A stretch of 57,390 nucleotides of DNA from NCBI RefSeq assembly GCF_003316765.1, contig NZ_NIJF01000065.1, positions 1-57,390 on the forward strand, in the 5' to 3' direction. Source of the DNA: Bacillus sp. P14.5. Lineage in GTDB: Bacteria > Bacillota > Bacilli > Bacillales > Bacillaceae_B. The notes below the pieces were generated by a model that made no database searches, was not told where the DNA came from, and saw only the letters and a program-made list of their open reading frames with translations. Of the stretch, positions 18,508-25,516 are shown piece by piece (positions within the stretch are counted from its first letter, which is position 1; every line of letters starts with the position of its first letter). A program made the translations under genes and the position numbers.

Positions 18508-18837
18508 TTATAGGTTGCGTTTAAGCTGCTCCATCAAAAAAGGGTATATTTTTTGAGCAGTACAGGCATCAATCACTTCTTGAGGGGTCAACCGGGAGTT
18601 AAGTTCCTCAGTAAATTCCTTGAAAAGCGGAGCAAAAAACACAAAACCTTCCGCTTTTTGTTCTTGACATTTAATGTTCAACCTTTCACAAAGTTGATAA
18701 AATTCCTGTAACTGTGCTTCAGACAGGCCTCTTTTGATGATAAGCTTGTAAAAATCATATCCTCTCTCCGGTATCATCTCCATCAGCAGCTTCTGCTGAA
18801 ATTCAATTTTTTCAATTCTCTTCAATAAATCATTCAT
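18508..18837 (-). CDS. yhaI: YhaI, DUF1878 protein
   Basis: 109 residues, all-helical, soluble. It begins with a short coiled coil (LLKRIEKIEFQQKLLMEMI), followed by DFYKLIIKRGLSEAQLQEFYQLCE and a C-terminal RLTPQEVIDACTAQKIYPFLMEQL. The pattern and the position opposite hpr match B. subtilis YhaI (113 residues). Function unknown. The ATG follows GAGGGTG. Its stop abuts that of hpr. Confidence 0.78.
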   Translation of the reverse strand: MNDLLKRIEKIEFQQKLLMEMIPERGYDFYKLIIKRGLSEAQLQEFYQLCERLNIKCQEQKAEGFVFFAPLFKEFTEELNSRLTPQEVIDACTAQKIYPFLMEQLKRNL

Positions 18838-19140
18838 TTAAACACCCTCTTCTATCATCAGTTCCACTTGTAAACTGGCACAAATCCTATTGTGCAAAAA
18901 TATTATAGATATTTCTTTAAACCTTTCCAATTTTTCCTTTCTTAAATGATACCAAATGCCGTGAAAACTTGCTATCAGCCTGTTTCTGAGCCACCCTTTT
19001 CACACGTGGAGACGGAAAAAATTATTTGAATATTTTTTTTACAAATTAATGTTATTTTTACTATTGATTTTTTCGTTCAGACGTCGTAAAGTATGAAAGC
19101 GAAAGATCAAATACTTGTCGTCTACTGGAGGCGATTTTTT
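18838..19140. other. yhaI/yhaJ divergent intergenic region, no gene
   Basis: About 300 bp, AT-rich. It must hold the promoters of yhaI (leftward) and yhaJ (rightward). No hairpin with a T-tract and no small frame with a ribosome-binding site were seen. Confidence 0.5.
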
Positions 19141-19689
19141 ATGCATTGCTGGAAAACAATCAATCTGGAAAAACAATTCGGTCACAGCCGTGTAATGTTA
19201 TTATCAGCCATCGTCATGATGATGGTTTTTACAATCATCTATGTACCTGTCAATCTCATACTATCTGAAGATCTTTATGATAGTCATTTCTATATCTTCC
19301 TGGCGGGAATGCTGATTATATATCCATTGCATAAAGTGCTGCATATTGTGCCGATTTTGACCTATTTAACCAAAATTAAATATCAAGTAAAACGTCATTT
19401 ATTCTTTATACCCATCGTCTCTTTCCGTGTCGGTGAGCCCATTTCAAAAAACCGCTTTATCTTAGCACTGGTGTTTCCTTTTTTCGCGATCAATACAGTG
19501 CTGCTTGCCGGGTGTGTAATGCTGCCGAATTTTTCACATTATTTTACGATTCTGACGGCTTACCATACAGGAATCTGCACAATTGACTTTCTGTATGCAA
19601 AAAGTTTGCTCTACTCCCCAAGAGATGCGATGATTGAAGAAAATGAAGATGGCTATGAGATATTAAACCTTCAAAGAGGCAGTATATAG
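19141..19689 (+). CDS. yhaJ: YhaJ-like DUF3267 membrane protein (degenerate zincin)
   Basis: 182 residues from ATG 19141, which follows GGAGG at 10-nt spacing; longer readings from 19093 lack this. Four hydrophobic segments. The HExxH-like motif of the DUF3267 putative zincin family appears as HKVLH within IIYPLHKVLHIVPILT, so the catalytic Glu is replaced by Lys. This suggests a non-catalytic member, or that the motif is not a protease site. Position between yhaI and prsA matches B. subtilis yhaJ. The symbol rests on synteny and family. Confidence 0.68.
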   Translation: MHCWKTINLEKQFGHSRVMLLSAIVMMMVFTIIYVPVNLILSEDLYDSHFYIFLAGMLIIYPLHKVLHIVPILTYLTKIKYQVKRHLFFIPIVSFRVGEPISKNRFILALVFPFFAINTVLLAGCVMLPNFSHYFTILTAYHTGICTIDFLYAKSLLYSPRDAMIEENEDGYEILNLQRGSI

Positions 19690-19834
19690 TTCATTCAGCA
19701 TTAAATAAATTTTTCTAAAGCATGCTGAATCTCCTATATATTTTGCCTCTTCTTACTTTTCAGCACTTCATTCTACCAATTTAGAGGATATTTTGGTATC
19801 GTATAGCATATAGGAGATATAGGGAGGGGATAAA

Positions 19835-20014
19835 ATGATCTCCATTTTTATCATTTTTTCAGTATTTATCCTTTATTTTATAAACCAAATGACAAATTCA
19901 CTTTGTCTGCAAAAAGAAATACCTGAAGAAAGACAGCCAAAAGTATTCAGGACCATCAACATACTCATCACCATACTTTTAATCTCATCATACATAGAAA
20001 TATTGTATGCTTAA
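19835..20014 (+). CDS. 59-residue two-helix membrane peptide, unknown
   Basis: ATG 19835 follows GGGAGGGG at good spacing. Two hydrophobic helices (about 2-19 and 41-57) are joined by a charged loop (QKEIPEERQPKVFR). I do not recognise it. The ribosome-binding site and the strongly membrane-like composition support a real gene. It lies downstream of yhaJ and ends just before the family V repeats. Confidence 0.55.
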   Translation: MISIFIIFSVFILYFINQMTNSLCLQKEIPEERQPKVFRTINILITILLISSYIEILYA

Positions 20015-20016
20015 CA

Positions 20017-20266
20017 GAAAAGTGAAAGGCGCTTGCTCAGACCCGACAAGCGCTGACGCGAAAAAGGAAGGAAGCCTGCACTTGGGCTTCCTTCCTTTTT
20101 TGTGCAGCGACTCGAGGGGCTAGCGCCTGGAACTGGACAATGAAAAGCGGAGCCGACTGTCCTGGCCCGACAAGCGCTGACGCAACAAAGAAAGGAAGCC
20201 TGCACTTTGGCTTCCTTTCTTTTTCGTGCAGCGATTCAAAGGGCTAGCGTCTGGAACTGGACAGGG
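20017..20266. repeat. family V: two 124-bp direct repeats, each with a terminator-like hairpin
   Basis: CCCGACAAGCGCTGACGC begins at 20042 and 20166, 124 bp apart; each unit continues through a GGAAGCC..GGCTTCC hairpin with a T-run to GCTAGCG.CTGGAACTGGACA. The two hairpins differ by matching changes in both arms (GGAAGG/CCTTCC against GAAAGG/CCTTTC). It resembles dispersed extragenic elements seen in Bacillus genomes. Confidence 0.85.
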
Positions 20267-20313
20267 AAATGTGGAAGGCCTTATACACACCCCTATAAGT
20301 TATCCTTCACCCA

Positions 20314-20683
20314 GGCCTGTATTTCCCTTTTGCGGGCCATTATTCTGTATTTCTTCTCTTCCCATTGGCCCGTATGTCTCTTTTGCGGGCCGTTATCCTG
20401 CTTTTCTTCCCTTCTTATTGGTCCGTATTTCTCTTTTGCGGACCGTTATTCTGTATTTCTTCTCTTCTCATTGGCCCGTATTTTTTTTTGCGGGCCGTTA
20501 TCCTGCTTTTCTTCCCTTTTTATTGGTCCGTATTTCTCTTTTGCGGACCGTTATCCTGTATTTCTTCCCTTCTCATCGGCCCGTATTTCTCTTTTGCGGA
20601 CCGTTATCCTGTATTTCTTCTCTTCTCATTGGCCCGTATTTTTCTTTTGCGGGCCGCTACCCTGCATTCCTTTACCTAGAGGT
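20314..20683. repeat. family III tandem array: seven 53-bp units (GGCCCGTA type)
   Basis: Units begin at 20314, 20367, 20420, 20473, 20525, 20578 and 20631. Each has GGyCCGTA, about ten bases, TGCGGrCC, GTTAT and a pyrimidine-rich filler. Arms are inverted; units with GGTCC on the left have GGACC on the right and units with GGCCC have GGGCC, except one. One unit is 52 bp because a T-run is one base shorter. Open frames across it are repeat artefacts. Confidence 0.95.
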
Positions 20684-20889
20684 AGCGTAAATGTACCCTG
20701 CTCCGCCGGCGGAGGATCGGTTATACAAGGTGAACTCAAAGTCTCAAATGATAACGGCACTTCTATAAGTATTTAGTTTGCCCGGCTCATCTGCAATCTG
20801 ACGGGTCCAATCTTAAACTGCATTGCTTTCTCCGTCTCTGCTGCCCGAATCTGAACCTTTCCTGCCCTCACTGTCCAATAACAAACACA

Positions 20890-20924
20890 ACAGCGGACCG
20901 CCGCCCAGGCAGTCCGCTGTTTTT
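20890..20924. terminator. terminator-like hairpin downstream of the sscA-like cluster
   Basis: ACAGCGGAC and GTCCGCTGT arms with T-rich flanks on both strands; it lies after the leftward micropeptide genes. Confidence 0.8.
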
Positions 20925-20941
20925 ATGTTTTTAAGCAGTTA

Positions 20942-21031
20942 TTAAACCCAAGCTGCTCCGATGATAATCAACAAAATGAACAATACAACGATTAACGCAA
21001 ATCCTCCGCCATATCCGTATCCACCTGACAT
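20942..21031 (-). CDS. SscA/YjcZ-family spore micropeptide, copy 1
   Basis: 29 residues: a Gly/Tyr-rich head (MSGGYGYGGG), then the family core FALIVVLFILLIIIG and AAWV. The ATG follows AGGAGG at good spacing. SscA (YhzE) of B. subtilis is a small spore protein needed for proper coat assembly and is encoded in this neighbourhood. Too short for most ORF callers. First of three leftward paralogues. Confidence 0.88.
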   Translation of the reverse strand: MSGGYGYGGGFALIVVLFILLIIIGAAWV

Positions 21032-21055
21032 TAGACGCTTCCTCCTTTCTTAATG

Positions 21056-21085
21056 AAGCATAAGGCAATAAATTGCCTTATGCTT
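21056..21085. other. hairpin between sscA-like copies 1 and 2
   Basis: Perfect arms AAGCATAAGGCAAT and ATTGCCTTATGCTT around a 2-nt loop; no clear T-run. It could protect or attenuate the copy 2 transcript. Confidence 0.6.
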
Positions 21086-21097
21086 ATCGAGGTTAAA

Positions 21098-21187
21098 TTA
21101 TAGCCAAGCTGCACCTACGATGATTAACAAGATGAACAATACTACGATCAACGCGAAACCTCCGCCATATCCGTATGAGCCACCCAT
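21098..21187 (-). CDS. SscA/YjcZ-family spore micropeptide, copy 2
   Basis: 29 residues, MGGSYGYGGG followed by FALIVVLFILLIIVG and AAWL; nearly identical to copy 1. Preceded by AAAGGAGGTGG. A single hydrophobic helix after a Gly/Tyr head, as in sporulation proteins of the YjcZ family. The close similarity of copies 1 and 2 points to recent tandem duplication. Confidence 0.88.
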   Translation of the reverse strand: MGGSYGYGGGFALIVVLFILLIIVGAAWL

Positions 21188-21276
21188 AACTTTCCACCTC
21201 CTTTAGAAGCGCTACTTTATCGTATTCAAATAATCATTTTTTGTTTAGGCGCATTACATGTTTCCTTTGAAAAAAC

Positions 21277-21363
21277 TTAGCAAATGTAGGCTGCACCCAC
21301 GATAATTAATAAAATGAACAGCACCACAATCAGCGCAAATCCTGAGTTATATCCGTAGCTCAT
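21277..21363 (-). CDS. SscA/YjcZ-family spore micropeptide, copy 3
   Basis: 28 residues, MSYGYNSG followed by FALIVVLFILLIIVG and AAYIC. The most divergent of the three and the one nearest prsA, possibly the orthologue of B. subtilis sscA. Strong AAGGAGGTAA ribosome-binding site. Ends in Cys, unlike the other copies. Confidence 0.88.
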   Translation of the reverse strand: MSYGYNSGFALIVVLFILLIIVGAAYIC

Positions 21364-21553
21364 TTTTATTACCTCCTTTTTTCTAGTCAAAATATCTTAT
21401 GTATGACGCAGAGATTTGGGTGTTATATATGCCCATTTTTTAGAAAACTCTCCATTAAAATGTTTATTTTCCTGTAGGGTTTGTGATATAGTATGTTTTG
21501 TAGTTTTTAGACAAATCTTATGAACAATATAAACATTAGGAGATGTTAACCCT

Positions 21554-22561
21554 ATGAAAAAATGGATCTTAACTGTATCTCTAGCGGCTGGCGTCATTGG
21601 GCTGTCTGCATGCAACAATGGAGATGACAATGGCAGCAGTGAAGTCGTGGCGGAAACAAAAGCCGGAGATGTTACAAAGGAAGAACTATATACATCAATG
21701 AAAGAGAAATTCACTCCTCAATTGGAGCAAGCACTTCAGGAACTGGTACTTACCAAAGTACTGAGTGAGGAGTATGAGGTTTCGGAAGAAGAGATTGATG
21801 AAAAGCTGAATGAAGCGAAGGATCAACTTGGACCACAGTTTGAGATGTTCTTATCTCAATATAACTTGGATGAAGAATCATTCCAAGAGTACCTCAAGCT
21901 GCAGCTGCTTCAAGAAAAAGCGGCAACTGCCGATGTGGAAGTAAGCGAAGATGAGCTTAAAGAATACTACGATAATTGGAAGCCTGAGATTGAGGTGCGC
22001 CACATCCTTGTCGATGATAAAGAGACAGCTGACGAAGTCAAACAAAAGCTAGCTGATGGCTCAGCATTCGAAGACTTGGCAACGGAATATTCCAACGACC
22101 CCGGCTCTGCCGAGAACGGAGGAAGCTTAGGATGGGTCGATTATGAAGGCAGACAGAACTTTGTGCCTGAATTCTCCGAAGCTCTGGACAAGCTTGAAAA
22201 AGGAAAAGTCAGTGAACCTATCCAAACTCAATATGGATTCCATATCATCGAAGTAACGGATAAAAAAGAAAAAGAGTCGTTTGAAGATATGAAAGACGAC
22301 CTAGAAAATTCATTGAAGTTATCTAAGGTGACTCCTGAAAAGATCCAACAGACGATGAAAGCCGTCATAGAGGATGCAGGACTGGAAATCCAAGATAAAG
22401 ACCTTGAGAACAGCTTTGAACAGATCCTGAACCCTCAGGAAGCACCAGCTATGCCTCAAGAAGGGGAAACACCTGCCCCTGCAGAAGGCGCACCGGCTGA
22501 GGGAGAGACACCAGCTCCAGCAGAAGATGCACCGGCTGAAGAAGAAACAACAGAAGAATAA
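21554..22561 (+). CDS. prsA: PrsA, foldase lipoprotein (parvulin-type PPIase)
   Basis: 335 residues. The signal peptide (MKKWILTVSLAAGVIG) ends in lipobox LSAC, with lipidated Cys at about 20. An N-terminal SurA-like chaperone part is followed by the PpiC/rotamase domain (about 145-235: EVRHILVDD, GGSLGWVD, VSEPIQTQYGFHIIEV). PrsA sits on the outer membrane face and folds exported proteins. The C-terminus (about 298-335) is a repetitive Pro/Ala/Glu tail (GETPAPAE units) absent from B. subtilis PrsA, probably a wall-spanning or disordered spacer. Starts after AGGAGATG; strong terminator follows. Hpr is a known repressor of secretion genes nearby. Confidence 0.95.
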   Translation: MKKWILTVSLAAGVIGLSACNNGDDNGSSEVVAETKAGDVTKEELYTSMKEKFTPQLEQALQELVLTKVLSEEYEVSEEEIDEKLNEAKDQLGPQFEMFLSQYNLDEESFQEYLKLQLLQEKAATADVEVSEDELKEYYDNWKPEIEVRHILVDDKETADEVKQKLADGSAFEDLATEYSNDPGSAENGGSLGWVDYEGRQNFVPEFSEALDKLEKGKVSEPIQTQYGFHIIEVTDKKEKESFEDMKDDLENSLKLSKVTPEKIQQTMKAVIEDAGLEIQDKDLENSFEQILNPQEAPAMPQEGETPAPAEGAPAEGETPAPAEDAPAEEETTEE

Positions 22562-22566
22562 GCACC

Positions 22567-22602
22567 AAAAAGGGAAGCACGTTAATAGTGCTTCCCTTTT
22601 TT
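22567..22602 (+). terminator. terminator of prsA
   Basis: AAAAAGGGAAGCAC and GTGCTTCCCTTTTTT arms around a 7-nt loop. Confidence 0.93.
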
Positions 22603-22642
22603 ATATAGGCAAGGTTTACGAATAGAGCCCTTAAACGAGAAT

Positions 22643-22822
22643 TCAGGCAGATGGCTGGCGGCGCTTTTCTTTTTCATTCTCCATCCGCTTGATATAAACC
22701 TCCCCTTCCTGCTCAATCCATTCATTTTCCACATCTCTATCTTCTTTTGCTGATTTCATGGCCATGTAAGCACTGACAAAAATACCTGCTACAATGAAAT
22801 ACATCCAAATAGGCAAAGTCAT
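22643..22822 (-). CDS. yhaL: YhaL, small membrane-anchored protein
   Basis: 59 residues: one N-terminal helix (WMYFIVAGIFVSAYMAM), then a charged tail with WIEQEGEVYIKRMENEKEKR, the conserved YhaL pattern. Start ATG 22822 follows GGAGGGG. In B. subtilis, yhaL is sporulation-associated and lies next to prsA, as here. Function unknown. Confidence 0.8.
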   Translation of the reverse strand: MTLPIWMYFIVAGIFVSAYMAMKSAKEDRDVENEWIEQEGEVYIKRMENEKEKRRQPSA

Positions 22823-22914
22823 ATTTTATATCCCCTCCACTGTTTGTCCTGCTATTAAAAATATATGTGGAGAAATATAAAAAATGACTTTCAAATGAAA
22901 GTCATTTAAGCATG

Positions 22915-23856
22915 TCACTTATGAAAAGCCGGTTTATAGAATGAACGGTTATCGAGAGCAAATACTCTTTCCGTATATTCTCCAGGCTTTGTTTTATCCA
23001 GCACCTTATCAAGCATATTCATTTTTGCATCGATATTATCAATATAGTGCAGAATTTCCGCTTCTTTGATCATTGGCGGTTTCGGGCTTCCCCACTCCGC
23101 TTTCCCGTGATGTGAGAGGACCAGGTGTTGAAGAATCATGACTTCTTCTCCATTTATCCCCAGCTCTTCAGATGCTTTTCCGATTTCATTGATCATAATT
23201 GTAATGTGTCCAAGCAGGTTTCCTTCCACTGTGTAAACTGTCGAGGTGGGCCCGGATAGTTCAAATACCTTACCCAGGTCATGCAGAATCACTCCAGCAT
23301 ACAGCAGGTCCGTATCAAGGGAAGGATACAGGGATGCAATCGACTTGGACAAGTCCAGCATCGACACAACGTGGTAGGCGAGTCCAGATACGAACTCATG
23401 ATGATTTTTAGTTGCGGCCGGATACTCCATGAAGGGCTTTTGATATTTCTTCAGAAGGTGTCTTGTGATCCGCTGGATGTTCGGATTTTTCATTTCAAAG
23501 ATATATTGGGTGATTTTGCTGCTCATTTCATCAATGCTCAAAGGCGCAGTTTGCAGAAAGTCGCTTAGTTGCAGGCCATCTCCAGGAGAACTAGGTTTAA
23601 TCTGCCTGATTCTAAGCTGGTTCTTGCCCCTGTAGCTTTGAATATCCCCCGAAACTTTCACAATAGTTTCCGGCTGAAAATTGACTTCGTCCTGCTCGCT
23701 TGCATCCCACAGCTTCGCCTCGATATCCCCGCTTTTGTCCTGCAGGATCAATGTTAAAAATGGTTTGCCTGTATTGGTTGTTCCTTTTGTCGCCTGCTTG
23801 ATCAGCATGAATAAATCAACTGATGAGCCGACATCATATTGAGCAATCCCTGACAT
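22915..23856 (-). CDS. yhaM: YhaM, 3'-5' exoribonuclease
   Basis: 313 residues from ATG 23856. An upstream ATG at 23871 is in frame, but the GGGAGGAG ribosome-binding site lies between them. An N-terminal OB fold (about 10-95: [24 protein letters not shown]) is followed by an HD domain (about 155-280) with [12 protein letters not shown] and the metal-binding VILHDLGKV. YhaM degrades short RNA and single-stranded DNA 3' to 5', finishing decay products. Length matches B. subtilis (314). Confidence 0.93.
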   Translation of the reverse strand: MSGIAQYDVGSSVDLFMLIKQATKGTTNTGKPFLTLILQDKSGDIEAKLWDASEQDEVNFQPETIVKVSGDIQSYRGKNQLRIRQIKPSSPGDGLQLSDFLQTAPLSIDEMSSKITQYIFEMKNPNIQRITRHLLKKYQKPFMEYPAATKNHHEFVSGLAYHVVSMLDLSKSIASLYPSLDTDLLYAGVILHDLGKVFELSGPTSTVYTVEGNLLGHITIMINEIGKASEELGINGEEVMILQHLVLSHHGKAEWGSPKPPMIKEAEILHYIDNIDAKMNMLDKVLDKTKPGEYTERVFALDNRSFYKPAFHK

Positions 23857-24000
23857 TCTTACTCCTCCCATTTCTCTTGTTTCTGCTAGTATACCATAAT
23901 CATAAACTCAGACTGGCAGGAAAGGACTTTCCATATTTTTGATTGATTTGTAGGCTCATTTAATTTTTGCCATTTTGGTGCAAAAGGGCATTCCAGCAGC

Positions 24001-24036
24001 AAAAAAGACAAGCAGAAACTGCTACTGCTTGTCTTT
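24001..24036 (-). terminator. terminator of the MFS gene
   Basis: AAAGACAAGCAG and CTGCTTGTCTTT arms; on the minus strand the stem ends in a six-T run. The MITE-like element lies between it and the MFS stop codon. Confidence 0.88.
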
Positions 24037-24042
24037 GAGTAA

Positions 24043-24220
24043 GGCTCTTTTCGTAAACTTTGTTACTATTTGATACTATTCCGAAGAAATATCTATACCA
24101 AGAAGGAAAAAATACGGTAATCACGAAAAGAAAAGAGCTGCTCTTTCCCGATAAGAAATAAAACTCTTAGTATCCGGGGAAAAATCCGGCTGTTGGGATT
24201 TTTCCGAAAGCAACAATATA
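24043..24220. mobile_element. MITE-like element, copy 1
   Basis: About 178 bp starting GGCTCTTTTCGTAAAC, related over its length, in opposite orientation, to 45203-45393. Conserved core: GAAAAGAAAAGAGCTG, AAACTCTTAGTA, CCGGGGAAAAATCCGG and GGATTTTTCCGAAAGCAAC. The internal GGAAAAATCC/GGATTTTTCC hairpin is kept in both. TGAGTAA flanks it on both sides (24036-24042, 24221-24227), possibly a target duplication. The right terminus has diverged from the left. No coding potential. Confidence 0.75.
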
Positions 24221-24228
24221 TGAGTAAG

Positions 24229-25434
24229 TCAACCTGCCGCCTCTGCTTTCCCTTTCCTGGCTATCCATACCTTCGTTGAAATTAAACCAATAATCATAAT
24301 GAATGCACCGAATAAATAAGGGATATGAATATTCCATTCAAAAAGTGTTCCGGCGATTAATGGGCCAGCTACATTCCCGAGGCTGAGGAACGAATTGTTC
24401 AGCCCCATTACCATCCCCTGCCTCTTTCCGGCAAGCTTTGAGATCAGGGAATTCAAAGAGGGGCGCAGCATGGAGTTTCCGACAAAAAAGACCGCCGTGG
24501 TAATCAGGACCCAGACCATATTAGGCGCAAGAGTCATGATCACAAAGCCGAAAGCACTGATGAGCAATGAAATGGTCACAACTCTTTGATCACCAAGCCA
24601 TTGAGTCATTTTCCCGACTCCCACACCCTGTACCACGGTCCCAATCAATCCTATCACCAGGATGATGAACCCCACTTCCTGAGGCCCGTAGCCATATCGC
24701 TCGAGGGCGTAATAACTGAAGATCGCCTGAAAGTTAGCGAGTCCGAAACTCATGATAAAGACCAGGACGAGCAAAAATCCGACCGGACTTGCAAGTGCTT
24801 TTTTCATGAGTATAAATTGATTTTCTTTCTCTTCAGGTTCCTCCTGCTCACGCATTTCCTTTGTATAGGATTCTGGCAAAATCAGGATCGATAAAATAGC
24901 AGCAATGGATGCGGCAATCCCCGCAAACAGAAATGGGTAGGAAAGGTCGTATTCCGCCAGCCAGCCGCCGATTCCGGGCCCAATGACGATCCCCATTCCC
25001 ATTGCTGCTCCCAGGATCCCCATGCCCTGTCCGCGCTTTTCAGGTTCAGTGACATCGGAGACATAAGCCATGGCAGTCGGCATTAAAGCAGAGCCGAATA
25101 TGCCCGCGAGTATTCTTGAAACAAACAGCATCCACAAACCGGAGGCAAAAGCGAAGACAAATTCAGCGATGGCGAACCCAATCAAACCGATTGTGATCAG
25201 CGGTTTACGCCCAACCCTGTCAGAAAGCCTTCCCCAAACGGGAGCAAATAAAAATTGCATGAACGCAAATACAGCCACGAGAGCCCCGAGCACTTGGGCA
25301 TTCGCATTGAATTTTTCCACATAAAACGGAAGGATTGGAATCACCAATCCGATTCCAACCATGATGATGAATAGATTGAAGCTTAATAAGGCTAAAGGAC
25401 CCCGTGCCTGAGCCCATCCTTTTGTACGATCCAT
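24229..25434 (-). CDS. MFS (DHA1-type) drug efflux transporter
   Basis: 401 residues from ATG 25434, which follows AGAAAGGAA; ATG 25455 is also in frame but its site is too close. Twelve hydrophobic helices, with motif A between helices 2 and 3 (GRLSDRVGRKPLI) and the drug/H+ antiporter motif C in helix 5 (GAAMGMGIVIGPGIGG). A short charged central loop (REQEEPEEKENQF). It most resembles multidrug or tetracycline exporters; the substrate cannot be read. Monocistronic, between yhaM and yhaN; not part of the B. subtilis core order I recall, so possibly an insertion. Confidence 0.82.
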   Translation of the reverse strand: MDRTKGWAQARGPLALLSFNLFIIMVGIGLVIPILPFYVEKFNANAQVLGALVAVFAFMQFLFAPVWGRLSDRVGRKPLITIGLIGFAIAEFVFAFASGLWMLFVSRILAGIFGSALMPTAMAYVSDVTEPEKRGQGMGILGAAMGMGIVIGPGIGGWLAEYDLSYPFLFAGIAASIAAILSILILPESYTKEMREQEEPEEKENQFILMKKALASPVGFLLVLVFIMSFGLANFQAIFSYYALERYGYGPQEVGFIILVIGLIGTVVQGVGVGKMTQWLGDQRVVTISLLISAFGFVIMTLAPNMVWVLITTAVFFVGNSMLRPSLNSLISKLAGKRQGMVMGLNNSFLSLGNVAGPLIAGTLFEWNIHIPYLFGAFIMIIGLISTKVWIARKGKAEAAG

Positions 25435-25516
25435 AATATTTTTCCTTTCTGTCATTCCTTTGTGCTACTCTGTATTGTAACGGAAAAGAGTGAGATTTAC
25501 TAATACAATCACCATG

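Noticed and set aside
20207..20776. Open reading frames of 100-190 codons across the family III array, and similar ones at 56686-57345 and 30146-30424
   Set aside because: They are open in several frames only because the 53-bp unit lacks stops; composition is repetitive and no ribosome-binding site fits.
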